A DNA stretch of 64,000 nucleotides, taken from Ferruginibacter paludis. Its GTDB lineage: Bacteria; Bacteroidota; Bacteroidia; Chitinophagales; Chitinophagaceae. The position numbers and the translations under genes were made by a program. The DNA lies in the NCBI RefSeq assembly GCF_030409685.1, contig NZ_JAUFQJ010000015.1, positions 248,001 to 312,000 of the forward strand, written 5' to 3'. Positions within the stretch are counted from its first letter, which is position 1; every line of letters starts with the position of its first letter. Below the pieces are notes generated by a model. It was not told where the DNA came from. It did not search any database and saw only the letters and a program-made list of their open reading frames with translations. Positions 28,040 to 37,629 of the stretch are shown in pieces.

Positions 28040-29092
28040 ATGCATACAGTGTTAATTACCGGTGGCGCCGGGTTTATTGGTTCTCATTTAACAAGATTAT
28101 TTGTTACAAAATACTCCCAGTACAAAATTGTAAATATTGATAAGCTAACCTATGCAGGTAACCTTGAAAATTTAAAGGATATTGAACATAGCCCCAATTA
28201 TGAATTTGTAAAAGGCGATATTACGGACCTGCCTTTTTTGCGTTCTTTATTTGAAAAACACCAATTTACTGCGGTACTTCATTGTGCGGCTGAAAGCCAT
28301 GTTGACAGGTCTATTACTGACCCGCTGGCTTTTGTCACCACCAACGTGGTTGGGACCGGCTGCCTTTTGCAAACTGCCAAAGAGTTTTGGAAAGATAATT
28401 TTGATAATAAGATTTTCTATCATATTTCTACTGATGAGGTATATGGCTCGCTTGGAAAAGAAGGGTTTTTTACTGAAGAAACGGCGTACGATCCCCGCAG
28501 CCCCTATTCCGCTTCCAAAGCAGCTTCTGATCATTTGGTAAGGGCTTTTTATCATACCTACCATATGCCGGTAAAAATTTCCAACTGCAGCAACAACTAC
28601 GGACCTTTTCATTTCCCTGAAAAATTGATTCCACTTTGTATACACAATATCATCAACAACAAGCCTTTACCCATTTACGGAAAAGGGGAAAATATCAGGG
28701 ACTGGTTATATGTGGAAGACCATGTAAGAGCCATTGATGTTATTTTCCATACTGGTAAAATTGGTGAAACTTACAATATTGGCGGGCACAACGAATGGAC
28801 CAATATTGATTTGGTAAAAGAACTGTGCAAACAAATGGATTTGAAACTGGGACGTGAAACTGGCGCTTCTGAGAAGCTGATCACTTACGTAAAAGACAGG
28901 GCCGGACATGATCTTCGCTATGCGATTGATGCAACAAAGCTTAAAAATGAATTGGGATGGATGCCGTCGCTGCAATTCGAAGAAGGTATTTCAAAAACTA
29001 TAGATTGGTACCTGAACAATACAGAATGGCTTAACCACGTTACGAGTGGCAATTATCAAAACTATTACGAACAACAATACGATAAGCGGTAA
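28040..29092 (+). CDS. rfbB: dTDP-glucose 4,6-dehydratase
   Basis: 350 residues, full length. It has TGGAGFIGSH at the NAD site, AAESHVDRSI, STDEVYGSL with catalytic Asp/Glu, SPYSASKAASDHLV (YxxxK) and NCSNNYGP. It converts dTDP-glucose to dTDP-4-keto-6-deoxyglucose. It sits 32 bases upstream of rfbA, which makes its substrate. rfbC and rfbD are not in the window, so the end product could be a sugar other than rhamnose or the missing genes lie elsewhere. Confidence 0.96.
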   Translation: MHTVLITGGAGFIGSHLTRLFVTKYSQYKIVNIDKLTYAGNLENLKDIEHSPNYEFVKGDITDLPFLRSLFEKHQFTAVLHCAAESHVDRSITDPLAFVTTNVVGTGCLLQTAKEFWKDNFDNKIFYHISTDEVYGSLGKEGFFTEETAYDPRSPYSASKAASDHLVRAFYHTYHMPVKISNCSNNYGPFHFPEKLIPLCIHNIINNKPLPIYGKGENIRDWLYVEDHVRAIDVIFHTGKIGETYNIGGHNEWTNIDLVKELCKQMDLKLGRETGASEKLITYVKDRAGHDLRYAIDATKLKNELGWMPSLQFEEGISKTIDWYLNNTEWLNHVTSGNYQNYYEQQYDKR

Positions 29093-29124
29093 AAAGCAAT
29101 TTCATTTAAGAATTCAGGAAATAT

Positions 29125-29985
29125 ATGAAAGGAATTATTTTAGCAGGTGGCAGCGGTACAAGGTTGTATCCAATAACAATGGGCATCAGTAAACAATTAA
29201 TGCCTATTTACGATAAGCCGATGATCTATTATCCACTGAGCACTTTAATGCTGGCTGGTATAAAGGAGATATTGATAATCACAACGCCGGATGACCAGGC
29301 GCAGTTTATGCGTTTGTTGGGCGATGGCTCGCAGTGGGGATGCAAAATTGAGTATGCAAAGCAGGAGGTACCGAACGGACTTGCGCAGGCTTTTGTTATT
29401 GGTGAAAAATTCATTGGAACTGATAGTGTGGCACTTGTTCTGGGAGATAATATTTTTTATGGAAGTGGCTTCAGCAAATTATTACAAAATTCAGCCAATC
29501 CTGATGGTGCTGTTATATTCGCCTATCCCGTAAGCGATCCGGAACGCTATGGTGTGGTTGAATTTGACGGGGATTTAAATGCCATCAGCATTGAAGAAAA
29601 ACCCACTCAGCCCAAAAGCAATTTTGCGGTGCCAGGGTTATATTTTTACGATAATGAGGTGGTAAAGATTGCCAAAAATATTCCACCCAGCCCAAGGGGC
29701 GAATATGAAATTACAGATGTAAATAGAATTTACCTGACCAACAAAAAACTAAAAGTGGGTGTGCTGGACAGGGGTTTCGCGTGGTTAGACACCGGTACTT
29801 TTGAATCGTTAAGTGATGCGAGTGAATATGTAAGGGTGATAGAAAAAAGACAGGGACTGAAAATTGGTTGTCCCGAAGAGATCGCTTTTCGAATGGGCTT
29901 TATTGCAAAAGATCAGCTGCTGAAATTGGCTGCTTCATTAAGTAAAAGCGGCTATGGCGAATATTTAAAGCGGGTAATTTTATAA
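29125..29985 (+). CDS. rfbA: glucose-1-phosphate thymidylyltransferase
   Basis: 286 residues, the short RfbA form. GIILAGGSGTRLYPITMGISKQLMPIYDKPMI carries the nucleotidyltransferase signature, VLGDNIFYGSG binds substrate, and RGFAWLDTGT is near the C terminus. It makes dTDP-glucose from dTTP and glucose-1-phosphate. It is in an operon with rfbB and is closed by a strong intrinsic terminator at 30009-30051. Confidence 0.96.
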   Translation: MKGIILAGGSGTRLYPITMGISKQLMPIYDKPMIYYPLSTLMLAGIKEILIITTPDDQAQFMRLLGDGSQWGCKIEYAKQEVPNGLAQAFVIGEKFIGTDSVALVLGDNIFYGSGFSKLLQNSANPDGAVIFAYPVSDPERYGVVEFDGDLNAISIEEKPTQPKSNFAVPGLYFYDNEVVKIAKNIPPSPRGEYEITDVNRIYLTNKKLKVGVLDRGFAWLDTGTFESLSDASEYVRVIEKRQGLKIGCPEEIAFRMGFIAKDQLLKLAASLSKSGYGEYLKRVIL

Positions 29986-30008
29986 AATTAAAAATCACAA
30001 TTTAATTG

Positions 30009-30051
30009 TTGCCACTCATCTTAAAAACTTAAGCCGGGTGGCAATTTTTTT
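30009..30051 (+). terminator. intrinsic terminator after rfbA
   Basis: The arms TTGCCAC and GTGGCAA (30009-30015 and 30038-30044) enclose a smaller TTAA/TTAA dyad and are followed by seven T. It ends the rfbB-rfbA transcript. The remaining ~250 bases before the next gene hold no gene that I can see. Confidence 0.85.
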
Positions 30052-30303
30052 GATTTGCAGCCAGATTCTAAAATGGGTGCGTGATTTTTGACCGACTACT
30101 TATCAGCCTATCAATTTTTTGCATTTCTGTTGGTTGCCACCTTCACTGCCCCGGTTAAGTTTTTGTAGCAACATACCTGCGGTTGTAGCGATACTACTAA
30201 CATTTTCCGTTTGTAAAATAAGGTACGCTAATATGCGTTTATCTAATATCCCATACGGGGTAATACAATTGTATTTTTTGGCTGAAATGTTTACACAATA
30301 TAA

Positions 30304-31587
30304 ATGGCTGTATCAGGATACTTTAATGAGCTGAAACGCAAACCAGGGTTGCAGTCTGCCGGCGTGTACACATTTACAAACTTCTTTACCAAGGGTATTT
30401 CTTTTCTGTTGATCCCTGTTTTTACCAATCCCCGTTTTTTAACGCCTGCGGATAATGGCATGTTAAGCTTATTCAGTAGTTCGGTGCTCTTTTTAATGCC
30501 CTTTATATCCCTTGGGCTCACACAGTCTGCCAGTACTGACTTTTTTAAGCTCGATAAAACTGATTTTAAAGATTTCTTTACCACAGGATTTGCGTTAACA
30601 ATCACCACAACACTATTGGCAATAGGTATCATTTTTTTGCTGCAGGATTACCTGCATGCAACATATGGACTGCCGGTTATCTTTGTATGGATTGTTCCTG
30701 CGGTTACTTTCTTAAATTTTTGCTCTGAACAAACAACCGGGCTTATCCGAAATAACGATCAGCCTTTTCGTTACCTGGCAATCGGAATTTGCAAAACCGT
30801 GGTAGAGCTCGGGGTCGCTTTGATGTTGATAGTGGCTTTTCAATATGGGTGGTTGGGGCGCATCACCGGGATGATGACGGCATTGATATTAATTTCAGGA
30901 TATTCTTTATACTATTTTATTAAAAATGGCTACCTGTTTGGAAAGGTAAAGCTACGGTATATCCGGGCAGAGTTGCTGTACGCCTTTCCCATTATTGTTA
31001 TGCAGGCCAATATGTTTATCATGAGTTCTTCAGATAAATTTTTTTTGGCTAACGATCATACTTTGCTGGGAGTATACACCATTGCCTGCACTTTTGCGTC
31101 GGTGATTGTGATTTTTTCGGCGGCACTGATACAATATTTTTCGCCTAAAATATTTGCCTTGTTATCTGCTGATAAAATAAAGTATAACGAGATAAAAAAA
31201 TTGTTGCTGAACTATGCTGGTGCAATGTTTGGCAGCTTTATTTTATTCCTTCTTTTTACAGCTTTATTTTATCGGCTGTTTATAAACGTTAAATATCACG
31301 AAGCTTTACATTATATTTATTTTATTGCGGCGGGTTATTTTTTTTGGACGCTCGCTTCAATATTGTATTCTTTTTTTCTTTTTTATAAAGAAAAAAAGAA
31401 AATCATTGTTCATTCTTTTTTGTCTATGACAGTGGCACTTGCGGCCAATTATTTTTTTATAAAAAGATGGTCCGCGTATGGAGCTGCCATGGCTGTTATG
31501 GTGAGTTACTTTTTTGTTTTACTCATCACAATTGTCAGTACAAAGAAATACATCTCGGCGATATTTAAAAAACAGGTTGCAGGATAA
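30304..31587 (+). CDS. polysaccharide flippase-like (Wzx/MATE-like), copy 2
   Basis: 427 residues, about 12 helices. YTFTNFFTKGISFLLIPVFTNPRFLTPADNGMLSLF is a typical start for the polysaccharide-export flippases, and NMFIMSSSDKFFLANDHTLLGVYTIA lies in the middle. It shares fold but little sequence with the flippase at 18120. It begins a three-gene run with asnB copy 2 and a GT4, so that run may be a complete assembly module. Confidence 0.85.
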   Translation: MAVSGYFNELKRKPGLQSAGVYTFTNFFTKGISFLLIPVFTNPRFLTPADNGMLSLFSSSVLFLMPFISLGLTQSASTDFFKLDKTDFKDFFTTGFALTITTTLLAIGIIFLLQDYLHATYGLPVIFVWIVPAVTFLNFCSEQTTGLIRNNDQPFRYLAIGICKTVVELGVALMLIVAFQYGWLGRITGMMTALILISGYSLYYFIKNGYLFGKVKLRYIRAELLYAFPIIVMQANMFIMSSSDKFFLANDHTLLGVYTIACTFASVIVIFSAALIQYFSPKIFALLSADKIKYNEIKKLLLNYAGAMFGSFILFLLFTALFYRLFINVKYHEALHYIYFIAAGYFFWTLASILYSFFLFYKEKKKIIVHSFLSMTVALAANYFFIKRWSAYGAAMAVMVSYFFVLLITIVSTKKYISAIFKKQVAG

Positions 31588-31640
31588 AGCAGACTACGAC
31601 TGTTAAAAAAATTAAAAAACCCGGTTTAAAAAAGAAAAGC

Positions 31641-33518
31641 ATGTGCGGTATTGCAGGGTATATTTCATTGAACAATTCTTTTTCAAAAGAACAGCTTGAA
31701 ACAGCTTTGTCTTCTATACAGCACCGTGGTCCGGATGCGGAAGGAATGTATTTTTCACCTGACGGAAAAATAGGGCTTGGTCACAGGCGCCTATCCATTT
31801 TAGATTTATCAGCAGGCGCCAACCAACCAATGTTTTCTTCAAATGGCCGCTACTGTATTGTGTTTAATGGAGAGATATACAATTTTAACGAATTAAAAGA
31901 GCGGCTTGCTGACAAGGGCGCATCACTTAAAACAACATCTGATACCGAAGTACTGGTTGAGTTATTTGCCCAGCATGGTCCCACTATTTTTGCCTCAATG
32001 AATGGTATGTTTGCATTTGTAATTTATGATGTACAGCAAAAAGAAATTACTATTTGCAGGGATCACATCGGCATAAAACCTTTGTTTATTTTCCAGGATG
32101 AAACCACGATTGTTTTTGCTTCTGAATTGAAAGCAATCAAGGCGCTGCTGGGTAAAAAATTGTCTGTTAATAAAGCGGCAGTGCCTTATTTTTTACACCT
32201 GGGTTTTATCCCTCAACCACTCACCATTTACAATAACACCACCAAGTTTCCTTCGGCACATTACGCACAAATTTGCCTAGAAAAAACTGAGCAACATAAA
32301 CTATTTTTTGATTTGGTAAAATTTTGGCAACCCGAAACGTTGTTAAACAATACAAAAAAAAATGATGAACCGGCGGCAAAAAGACAACTGAATAATTTGT
32401 TGACGGATGCTGTACAAAAGCAATTAATTAGTGATGTGCCAATAGGAACATTTTTAAGTGGCGGGATAGATAGCAGCTTGGTTACTGCGATTGCGGCTAA
32501 AATTTCCGGTGCCGGCAAAATCAAAACATTTAGCATTGCCATTGACGAGGGTAAATACAACGAATCAAAATATGCTGCACAGGTGGCGGCGCATTTAAAT
32601 ACCGACCATCATGAATTTAAAGTAAAAGAAAAAGAAGTAATAGACCTGGTTGATAAGTTAATACCTGCCTATGATGAGCCTTTTGCAGATAGCTCTGCTT
32701 TTCCTACTATGATGGTAAGCCGGCTGGCGCGGCAGCACGTTACCGTTGCGCTCACAGGCGATGGAGGGGACGAATTATTTCATGGGTACGGCATGTACCA
32801 ATGGGCAAACAGATTGTCGATGCCGCAATGGCATTTATTAAAACGGCCACTATTTAATGCTTCCCGTTTGTTGAATAGTAAATACCAGCGAATTGGAAAC
32901 ATGTTTGGTTACGAAAACCGGCAACACATTATCACCCACATTTTTTCGCAAGAGCAATATTTTTTCAGGGAGCAGGAACTCTCCGCCTTGCTTGTAAATA
33001 CTAATTTTAATTTTGATGGTATCAATTCCCTTCCACCGGAGGCAGCTAATTTAAGCGAAGCAGAGAGGCAGTCATACTGGGATTTAAACAATTATTTAAA
33101 AGATGATTTACTGGTTAAGGTAGATAGGGCAAGTATGCAGTATTCACTTGAAGCAAGGGTTCCACTGCTGGATTACAGGCTGGTAGAATTTGCATTGGGA
33201 TTGGATGAAAAATGGAAAAATAACAATGGTACAATGAAGTATCTTTTAAAAGAAGTGCTTTTTGATTATGTTCCCAAAGAGTTGTACAACCGGCCAAAAT
33301 GGGGATTTAGTATACCCCTTGCCACCTGGTTAAAAACTGATTTAAAATTTTTGCTGGATAAATACACTTCAGAAGCTGTAATTGGCAAATACAGTATTGT
33401 AAATTATATGGTGGTTAATAATCTGAAGAAAAAATACCTGGGCGGAACAGACTATCTATTCAACAGGCTTTGGCTTATCATAGTTTTGCATTGGTGGCTT
33501 GAAGAAAATAATAATTAA
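31641..33518 (+). CDS. asnB: AsnB-type glutamine amidotransferase (copy 2)
   Basis: 625 residues. The glutaminase domain starts MCGIAGYISL (Cys2), with IQHRGPDAEG, LGHRRLSILD and NGEIYNF; the synthetase domain has FLSGGIDSS near 271, PAYDEPFADSSAFPT and LTGDGGDELF. All expected catalytic residues are present. Its location between a flippase and a GT4 supports a role in amidating a sugar carboxylate in the polymer. The GT4 gene begins two bases after its stop codon. Confidence 0.9.
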   Translation: MCGIAGYISLNNSFSKEQLETALSSIQHRGPDAEGMYFSPDGKIGLGHRRLSILDLSAGANQPMFSSNGRYCIVFNGEIYNFNELKERLADKGASLKTTSDTEVLVELFAQHGPTIFASMNGMFAFVIYDVQQKEITICRDHIGIKPLFIFQDETTIVFASELKAIKALLGKKLSVNKAAVPYFLHLGFIPQPLTIYNNTTKFPSAHYAQICLEKTEQHKLFFDLVKFWQPETLLNNTKKNDEPAAKRQLNNLLTDAVQKQLISDVPIGTFLSGGIDSSLVTAIAAKISGAGKIKTFSIAIDEGKYNESKYAAQVAAHLNTDHHEFKVKEKEVIDLVDKLIPAYDEPFADSSAFPTMMVSRLARQHVTVALTGDGGDELFHGYGMYQWANRLSMPQWHLLKRPLFNASRLLNSKYQRIGNMFGYENRQHIITHIFSQEQYFFREQELSALLVNTNFNFDGINSLPPEAANLSEAERQSYWDLNNYLKDDLLVKVDRASMQYSLEARVPLLDYRLVEFALGLDEKWKNNNGTMKYLLKEVLFDYVPKELYNRPKWGFSIPLATWLKTDLKFLLDKYTSEAVIGKYSIVNYMVVNNLKKKYLGGTDYLFNRLWLIIVLHWWLEENNN

Positions 33519-33519
33519 A

Positions 33520-34755
33520 ATGCAAAGGAAAAATATCCTCTTTATATCATACGATGGAATGACGGATCCGCTGGGTCAAAGCCAGGTAATTCCCTATCTT
33601 TCAAACCTTACAAAGTTCGGGTATCGGTTTACTATATTAAGTTGCGATAAGCCCGATCGTTATGCTGCCAATCGCGATTATGTAAAAAATATACTTGCGC
33701 CATACGCCATTCAATGGGTATCAGTTCCCTATCACAAAAAACCGCCTGTACTTTCTTCTTTGTATGATTTTTACATATTGAGATCAAAGGCAAAACAACT
33801 GCATGCCATTTATCATTTTGATATGGTACATACCCGGCCAGGGTTGCCATCGTTGGTGGGCGTTTATTTAAAAAATAAATTCGGAATAAAATTTTTAAAC
33901 GATATACGTGGATTTTGGGCAGATGAAAGGGTAGATGGCGGCATATGGAATTTAAAGAACCCGCTGTTAAAAAAGATCTACCGGTTTTTTAAAGCACACG
34001 AAAAAGACTGTCTTGAAAAAGCAGACTATTCTGTTTGTGTAACCTATAAAGCAAAGGAAATAATTCACAGCCGTACAGATTTGCGCAATCAGCCTGTACC
34101 GGTAGAAGTAATCCCCTGTAGTGCGGACATGGAATTATTTGACCCGGAGAAAGTAGATCCGTTGCAGAAAGCAGCTTTTTCATCCGCCCTTAATATTAGC
34201 AGCGGCGATTTTATAATCACCTATCTTGGCTCGCTTGGTGGCTGGTACTTAACGGATGAAATTATGCGCTTTTGCAAAGCGGTGTCAAATAAAATACCTG
34301 GGGCAAAGTTTCTCTTTATATCACCTGACAGCCAGGGTGCTGTTGCCGCAGCGGCAGTCAAATATGGCCTCGCTGATGGACAAGTAATAGTTCAATATGG
34401 CAAGCGGCACGAAGTGCCTGTATTATTGTCATTTAGCAATTACGCTGTTTTCTTTATAAAGACATGCTATTCAAAGCAAGCTGCTTCACCAGTGAAGCAT
34501 GGCGAAATAATGTCAATGGGTATTCCTGTAATTACAAATAGTGGAGTAGGCGACCTTGACGAAATTGTTGAAAAACAACATAGTGGGTATCTGCTGCCCG
34601 ATTTTTCAGAAGAGTCATTCACTGGGGTGGTTCAAAAAATTGTAGAAGGTAATCCATTTGATAAAAAGACCATTCGCAATAGTGCCGCCAAGTTCTATTC
34701 GCTTACCACTGCGGTGGAAAGGTATAAAAAAGTATATGACACAATATTGTCCTGA
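33520..34755 (+). CDS. glycosyltransferase family 4
   Basis: 411 residues from the ATG at 33520; an in-frame TTG seven codons earlier lies inside asnB and is less likely. It opens NILFISYDGMTDPLGQSQVIPYL, a recognisable GT4 subgroup in Bacteroidota exopolysaccharide loci. The donor domain has ITYLGSLGGWYLTDE and a GEIMSMGIPVITN region. It is coupled to asnB copy 2. Confidence 0.87.
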   Translation: MQRKNILFISYDGMTDPLGQSQVIPYLSNLTKFGYRFTILSCDKPDRYAANRDYVKNILAPYAIQWVSVPYHKKPPVLSSLYDFYILRSKAKQLHAIYHFDMVHTRPGLPSLVGVYLKNKFGIKFLNDIRGFWADERVDGGIWNLKNPLLKKIYRFFKAHEKDCLEKADYSVCVTYKAKEIIHSRTDLRNQPVPVEVIPCSADMELFDPEKVDPLQKAAFSSALNISSGDFIITYLGSLGGWYLTDEIMRFCKAVSNKIPGAKFLFISPDSQGAVAAAAVKYGLADGQVIVQYGKRHEVPVLLSFSNYAVFFIKTCYSKQAASPVKHGEIMSMGIPVITNSGVGDLDEIVEKQHSGYLLPDFSEESFTGVVQKIVEGNPFDKKTIRNSAAKFYSLTTAVERYKKVYDTILS

Positions 34756-34966
34756 TTTAGATTTCTACCAATAAATACACTCCCCGTTTCTATATGCAAT
34801 AAAATGTATAAATATTCAGCAACCCCGGTTCTTTTTGCTGATTATTTTGAATAATAAAATGGCATAAAAACCGTTTACAGTATAGCCTGAAATACATATG
34901 CTTAAATGTTAACCATAAGGCTACATACATACTCTAAATTCTTAATGCCGGCTTACCCACATAGCA

Positions 34967-36163
34967 ATGAAAAAGGGAATTCAACAAATTTTAATGATTG
35001 TTCAGTACCCTGAAAATGTCTCGCCGTGCCAACGCTTCCGGTTTGAATTATACAAAGACACCCTCGTAAAAAATGGATACGAAGTAACTACAAAATCATT
35101 TTTAGATCCCGCAGACTTTAAGATTATTCATCAGTACGGGTTTCTCTTTAAAAAATCTCTTGCATTATGTAAAGGTTTTTTCAAAAGACTGCTATTGTTA
35201 TTTAAAATAGGCAAATACGACTTCGTGTTGGTACAACGTGAATTTACGCCAGTTGGCCCCCCGGTTTTTGAGTGGCTTGTAGCCAGGTTATTTCAAAAGA
35301 AACTGATTTATGATTTTGATGATGCGATCTGGTTGCCATCGGTATCTAAGCAAAACCGTCTGGCAGCACATTTTAAAAACGCACAAAAGGTTAACGCTAT
35401 TTGCAAAATGGCTTACCGCGTTAGCGCCGGCAACCAATATTTATGCAATCATGCCCGTCAATACAATAGCAATGTTGTATATAATCCAACCTGTGTTGAT
35501 GCCGTCAACCGGTACAATGTACTAGCCAAGCATGACGTTGAAAAAATTACCATTTCCTGGACAGGAAGTTTTTCTACCTTAAAATATTTAGCCATTGTAG
35601 AAAATGCGTTGAGGCGACTGCAGGATAAATACGATTTTAACGTAAAAATTATCTGTAACCAACAACCATCGCTCAATTTAAAAAATGTAACCTATGTTGA
35701 ATGGAGTGAAGACAATGAAGTGTCTGAACTGGCCGCATGTCAAATTGGGTTAATGCCACTTACAGCAGATGAATGGAGTGAAGGAAAATGCGGATTTAAA
35801 TTAATTCAATATTTGTCGTTGGGTATACCCTCTGTATCATCATCCGTTGGTGTAAATAAAAAAATTATAGAAGCAGGAGTAAATGGTTACTTTGCTGACT
35901 CCGATGATGAATGGTATAATAATATTGAAAAGTTGTTGCTGGATGCTTCCTTAAGAAAAAGAATGGGTATTGCCGGCCGTCAAAAAATGATTGCACAGTA
36001 CAGCCTGCAGTCGAATGAAGCAAATTTTTTAAACCTGTTCACTACTATTGAACCCGCTATACTTACACTTAACCGTTCTTTTAAACTTCCATTACGAAAG
36101 TTGTTCAATCTTCGAGCCATGGCACATCTCGTGCTTAGAAGAGGCAGTGCATTAAACGCATAA
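34967..36163 (+). CDS. GT4-like glycosyltransferase
   Basis: 398 residues. It has MIVQYPENVSPCQRFRFELY at the N terminus, YDFDDAIWLP in the middle, ISWTGSFSTLKYLAIVENAL at the start of the donor domain, and GLMPLTADEWSEGKCGFKLIQYLSLGIPSVSS. It is a GT-B enzyme of the glycosyltransferase-1/4 superfamily with no obvious specificity. It is followed by a convergent polytopic gene with only four bases between the stop codons. A 211-base spacer upstream must hold its promoter; I see no clear consensus there. Confidence 0.82.
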   Translation: MKKGIQQILMIVQYPENVSPCQRFRFELYKDTLVKNGYEVTTKSFLDPADFKIIHQYGFLFKKSLALCKGFFKRLLLLFKIGKYDFVLVQREFTPVGPPVFEWLVARLFQKKLIYDFDDAIWLPSVSKQNRLAAHFKNAQKVNAICKMAYRVSAGNQYLCNHARQYNSNVVYNPTCVDAVNRYNVLAKHDVEKITISWTGSFSTLKYLAIVENALRRLQDKYDFNVKIICNQQPSLNLKNVTYVEWSEDNEVSELAACQIGLMPLTADEWSEGKCGFKLIQYLSLGIPSVSSSVGVNKKIIEAGVNGYFADSDDEWYNNIEKLLLDASLRKRMGIAGRQKMIAQYSLQSNEANFLNLFTTIEPAILTLNRSFKLPLRKLFNLRAMAHLVLRRGSALNA

Positions 36164-36167
36164 AGCT

Positions 36168-37505
36168 TCATATCTCCGGAACATTTCCGGCTTCTCTCTT
36201 CTTCTTTGGTACCGCTTCCAGTATCAGTAACAAGGCAATTATATAAAACGGCAGGCAGGGAATTTTATAACGTACAAGTGTGCCAAAATTAAGCGTGGTG
36301 GCACCAACAAATATGGCAAATACAACGGAATAGAAAAAGCAAAAAGAGATCATCGGGTCAGTAAATAATGTCTTTAAAAATCTGTAGGGACCAGCCTTTA
36401 TCAGTACGTATACAGTAAGTAAAATCAGTGCAAGGCTTTCTACTGATGACATCAGCGTAGAGATTTTTTTTGACTCCCAAAGAAAAGGGCGAAAAAAAGT
36501 GGCCACAATTGCTGCTGGTGTCATTTTCAATAAACTGCCTGGCGATCCATCGTATTCCACGCCCAGAGAAAAAGATGACTCAGCACCTTCTGCCATATTG
36601 ATAAAATTGGTTTGCTGCGTTTTAACCGATTCAACTATTTTATCCAATGCAAAAAAGCCAAGCTGATCTTTTAACGTGTCGGCTAAAACAAAAATGCCAA
36701 CAACAACAGCAGATAAAATCAGTACACCAATAGACCATTTCAATATTGTATTTTTCAGCATTTTCAGGTTAACTAAAACCAGGTATAAAATAAAAAAAGG
36801 CAGATAGCAAATAATGATGTAAACCTTAACAATGTACAATGTATAAGCGGCAATAACTGCTATGAATATATTTTTAAAAGACACCCGGCGCTTTTCAAAA
36901 ATACAATACAGAGAATAAGTTAACCAGCCCAGCATGCATATACAAACCGGATCTTTCAGCACACCCGAGCACCAAAATACCAGTGAGGGTAAATAAATAA
37001 TGGTGATGGCTAAGCCCTTATATAAATGCGGGTAATGCTCATAAAAAAATTTGTATAACCGCCATACGCCGCTATAAGCTACCATTGAAAAACAAAGATT
37101 TATCAGCAGGTATTTTCCGAATGTAAAAAAGCAAAAAAAGGCTACCAGCCTTGCTATGAGAAAATTACTTTCTATTTTAAATGAGTTAATATTATCCGGA
37201 ACCATCAAGAGATTTTCATCATAGTTTATGCCGGGTGTAAAAAGCAGGTGAATATTTTTGATGGGATTATTTAAGATAAGTGAGTACATATGATACCCTT
37301 CAGGATAATACAAAGAAGTACTGTCGCCCGGCGTGAGATAGACAAAGAAAACAGTAAATGCAACCGAACTAAAAACCCGTATCCAAAAGCCCTGCCGCTG
37401 GTATTTTTTTAAAAACGGATCAGTCATACGTTTTCGCCTGGCCGAAAAAATTAAATGAAAAATGAGGACATAAAATGGAAATAATATGAAGTCAGTAAAA
37501 CCCAT
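36168..37505 (-). CDS. polytopic membrane protein, possible Wzy polymerase (paralog B)
   Basis: 445 residues, ten or more helices. Paralog of the protein at 26541-27896: shared LPSLVFWCSGVLKDP and NFGTLVRYKIPCLPFY blocks fall at matching positions, and a periplasmic-size loop lies in the middle third (residues ~250-330). It converges on a GT gene and diverges from asnB copy 3. Polymerase function is inference from context. The pairing of two such proteins with two flippases suggests two assembly systems. Confidence 0.6.
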   Translation of the reverse strand: MGFTDFILFPFYVLIFHLIFSARRKRMTDPFLKKYQRQGFWIRVFSSVAFTVFFVYLTPGDSTSLYYPEGYHMYSLILNNPIKNIHLLFTPGINYDENLLMVPDNINSFKIESNFLIARLVAFFCFFTFGKYLLINLCFSMVAYSGVWRLYKFFYEHYPHLYKGLAITIIYLPSLVFWCSGVLKDPVCICMLGWLTYSLYCIFEKRRVSFKNIFIAVIAAYTLYIVKVYIIICYLPFFILYLVLVNLKMLKNTILKWSIGVLILSAVVVGIFVLADTLKDQLGFFALDKIVESVKTQQTNFINMAEGAESSFSLGVEYDGSPGSLLKMTPAAIVATFFRPFLWESKKISTLMSSVESLALILLTVYVLIKAGPYRFLKTLFTDPMISFCFFYSVVFAIFVGATTLNFGTLVRYKIPCLPFYIIALLLILEAVPKKKREAGNVPEI

Positions 37506-37629
37506 CCTTTTTAATAAGAAAACTTTTTATACGTAAGTGTAAATGCAGTGTGCAGACAAATTTATCCCAAATTATCATCTGCTATTCAATAATATAGAGT
37601 TATTTTGTTGATACTAAAGATAGTGTTAT

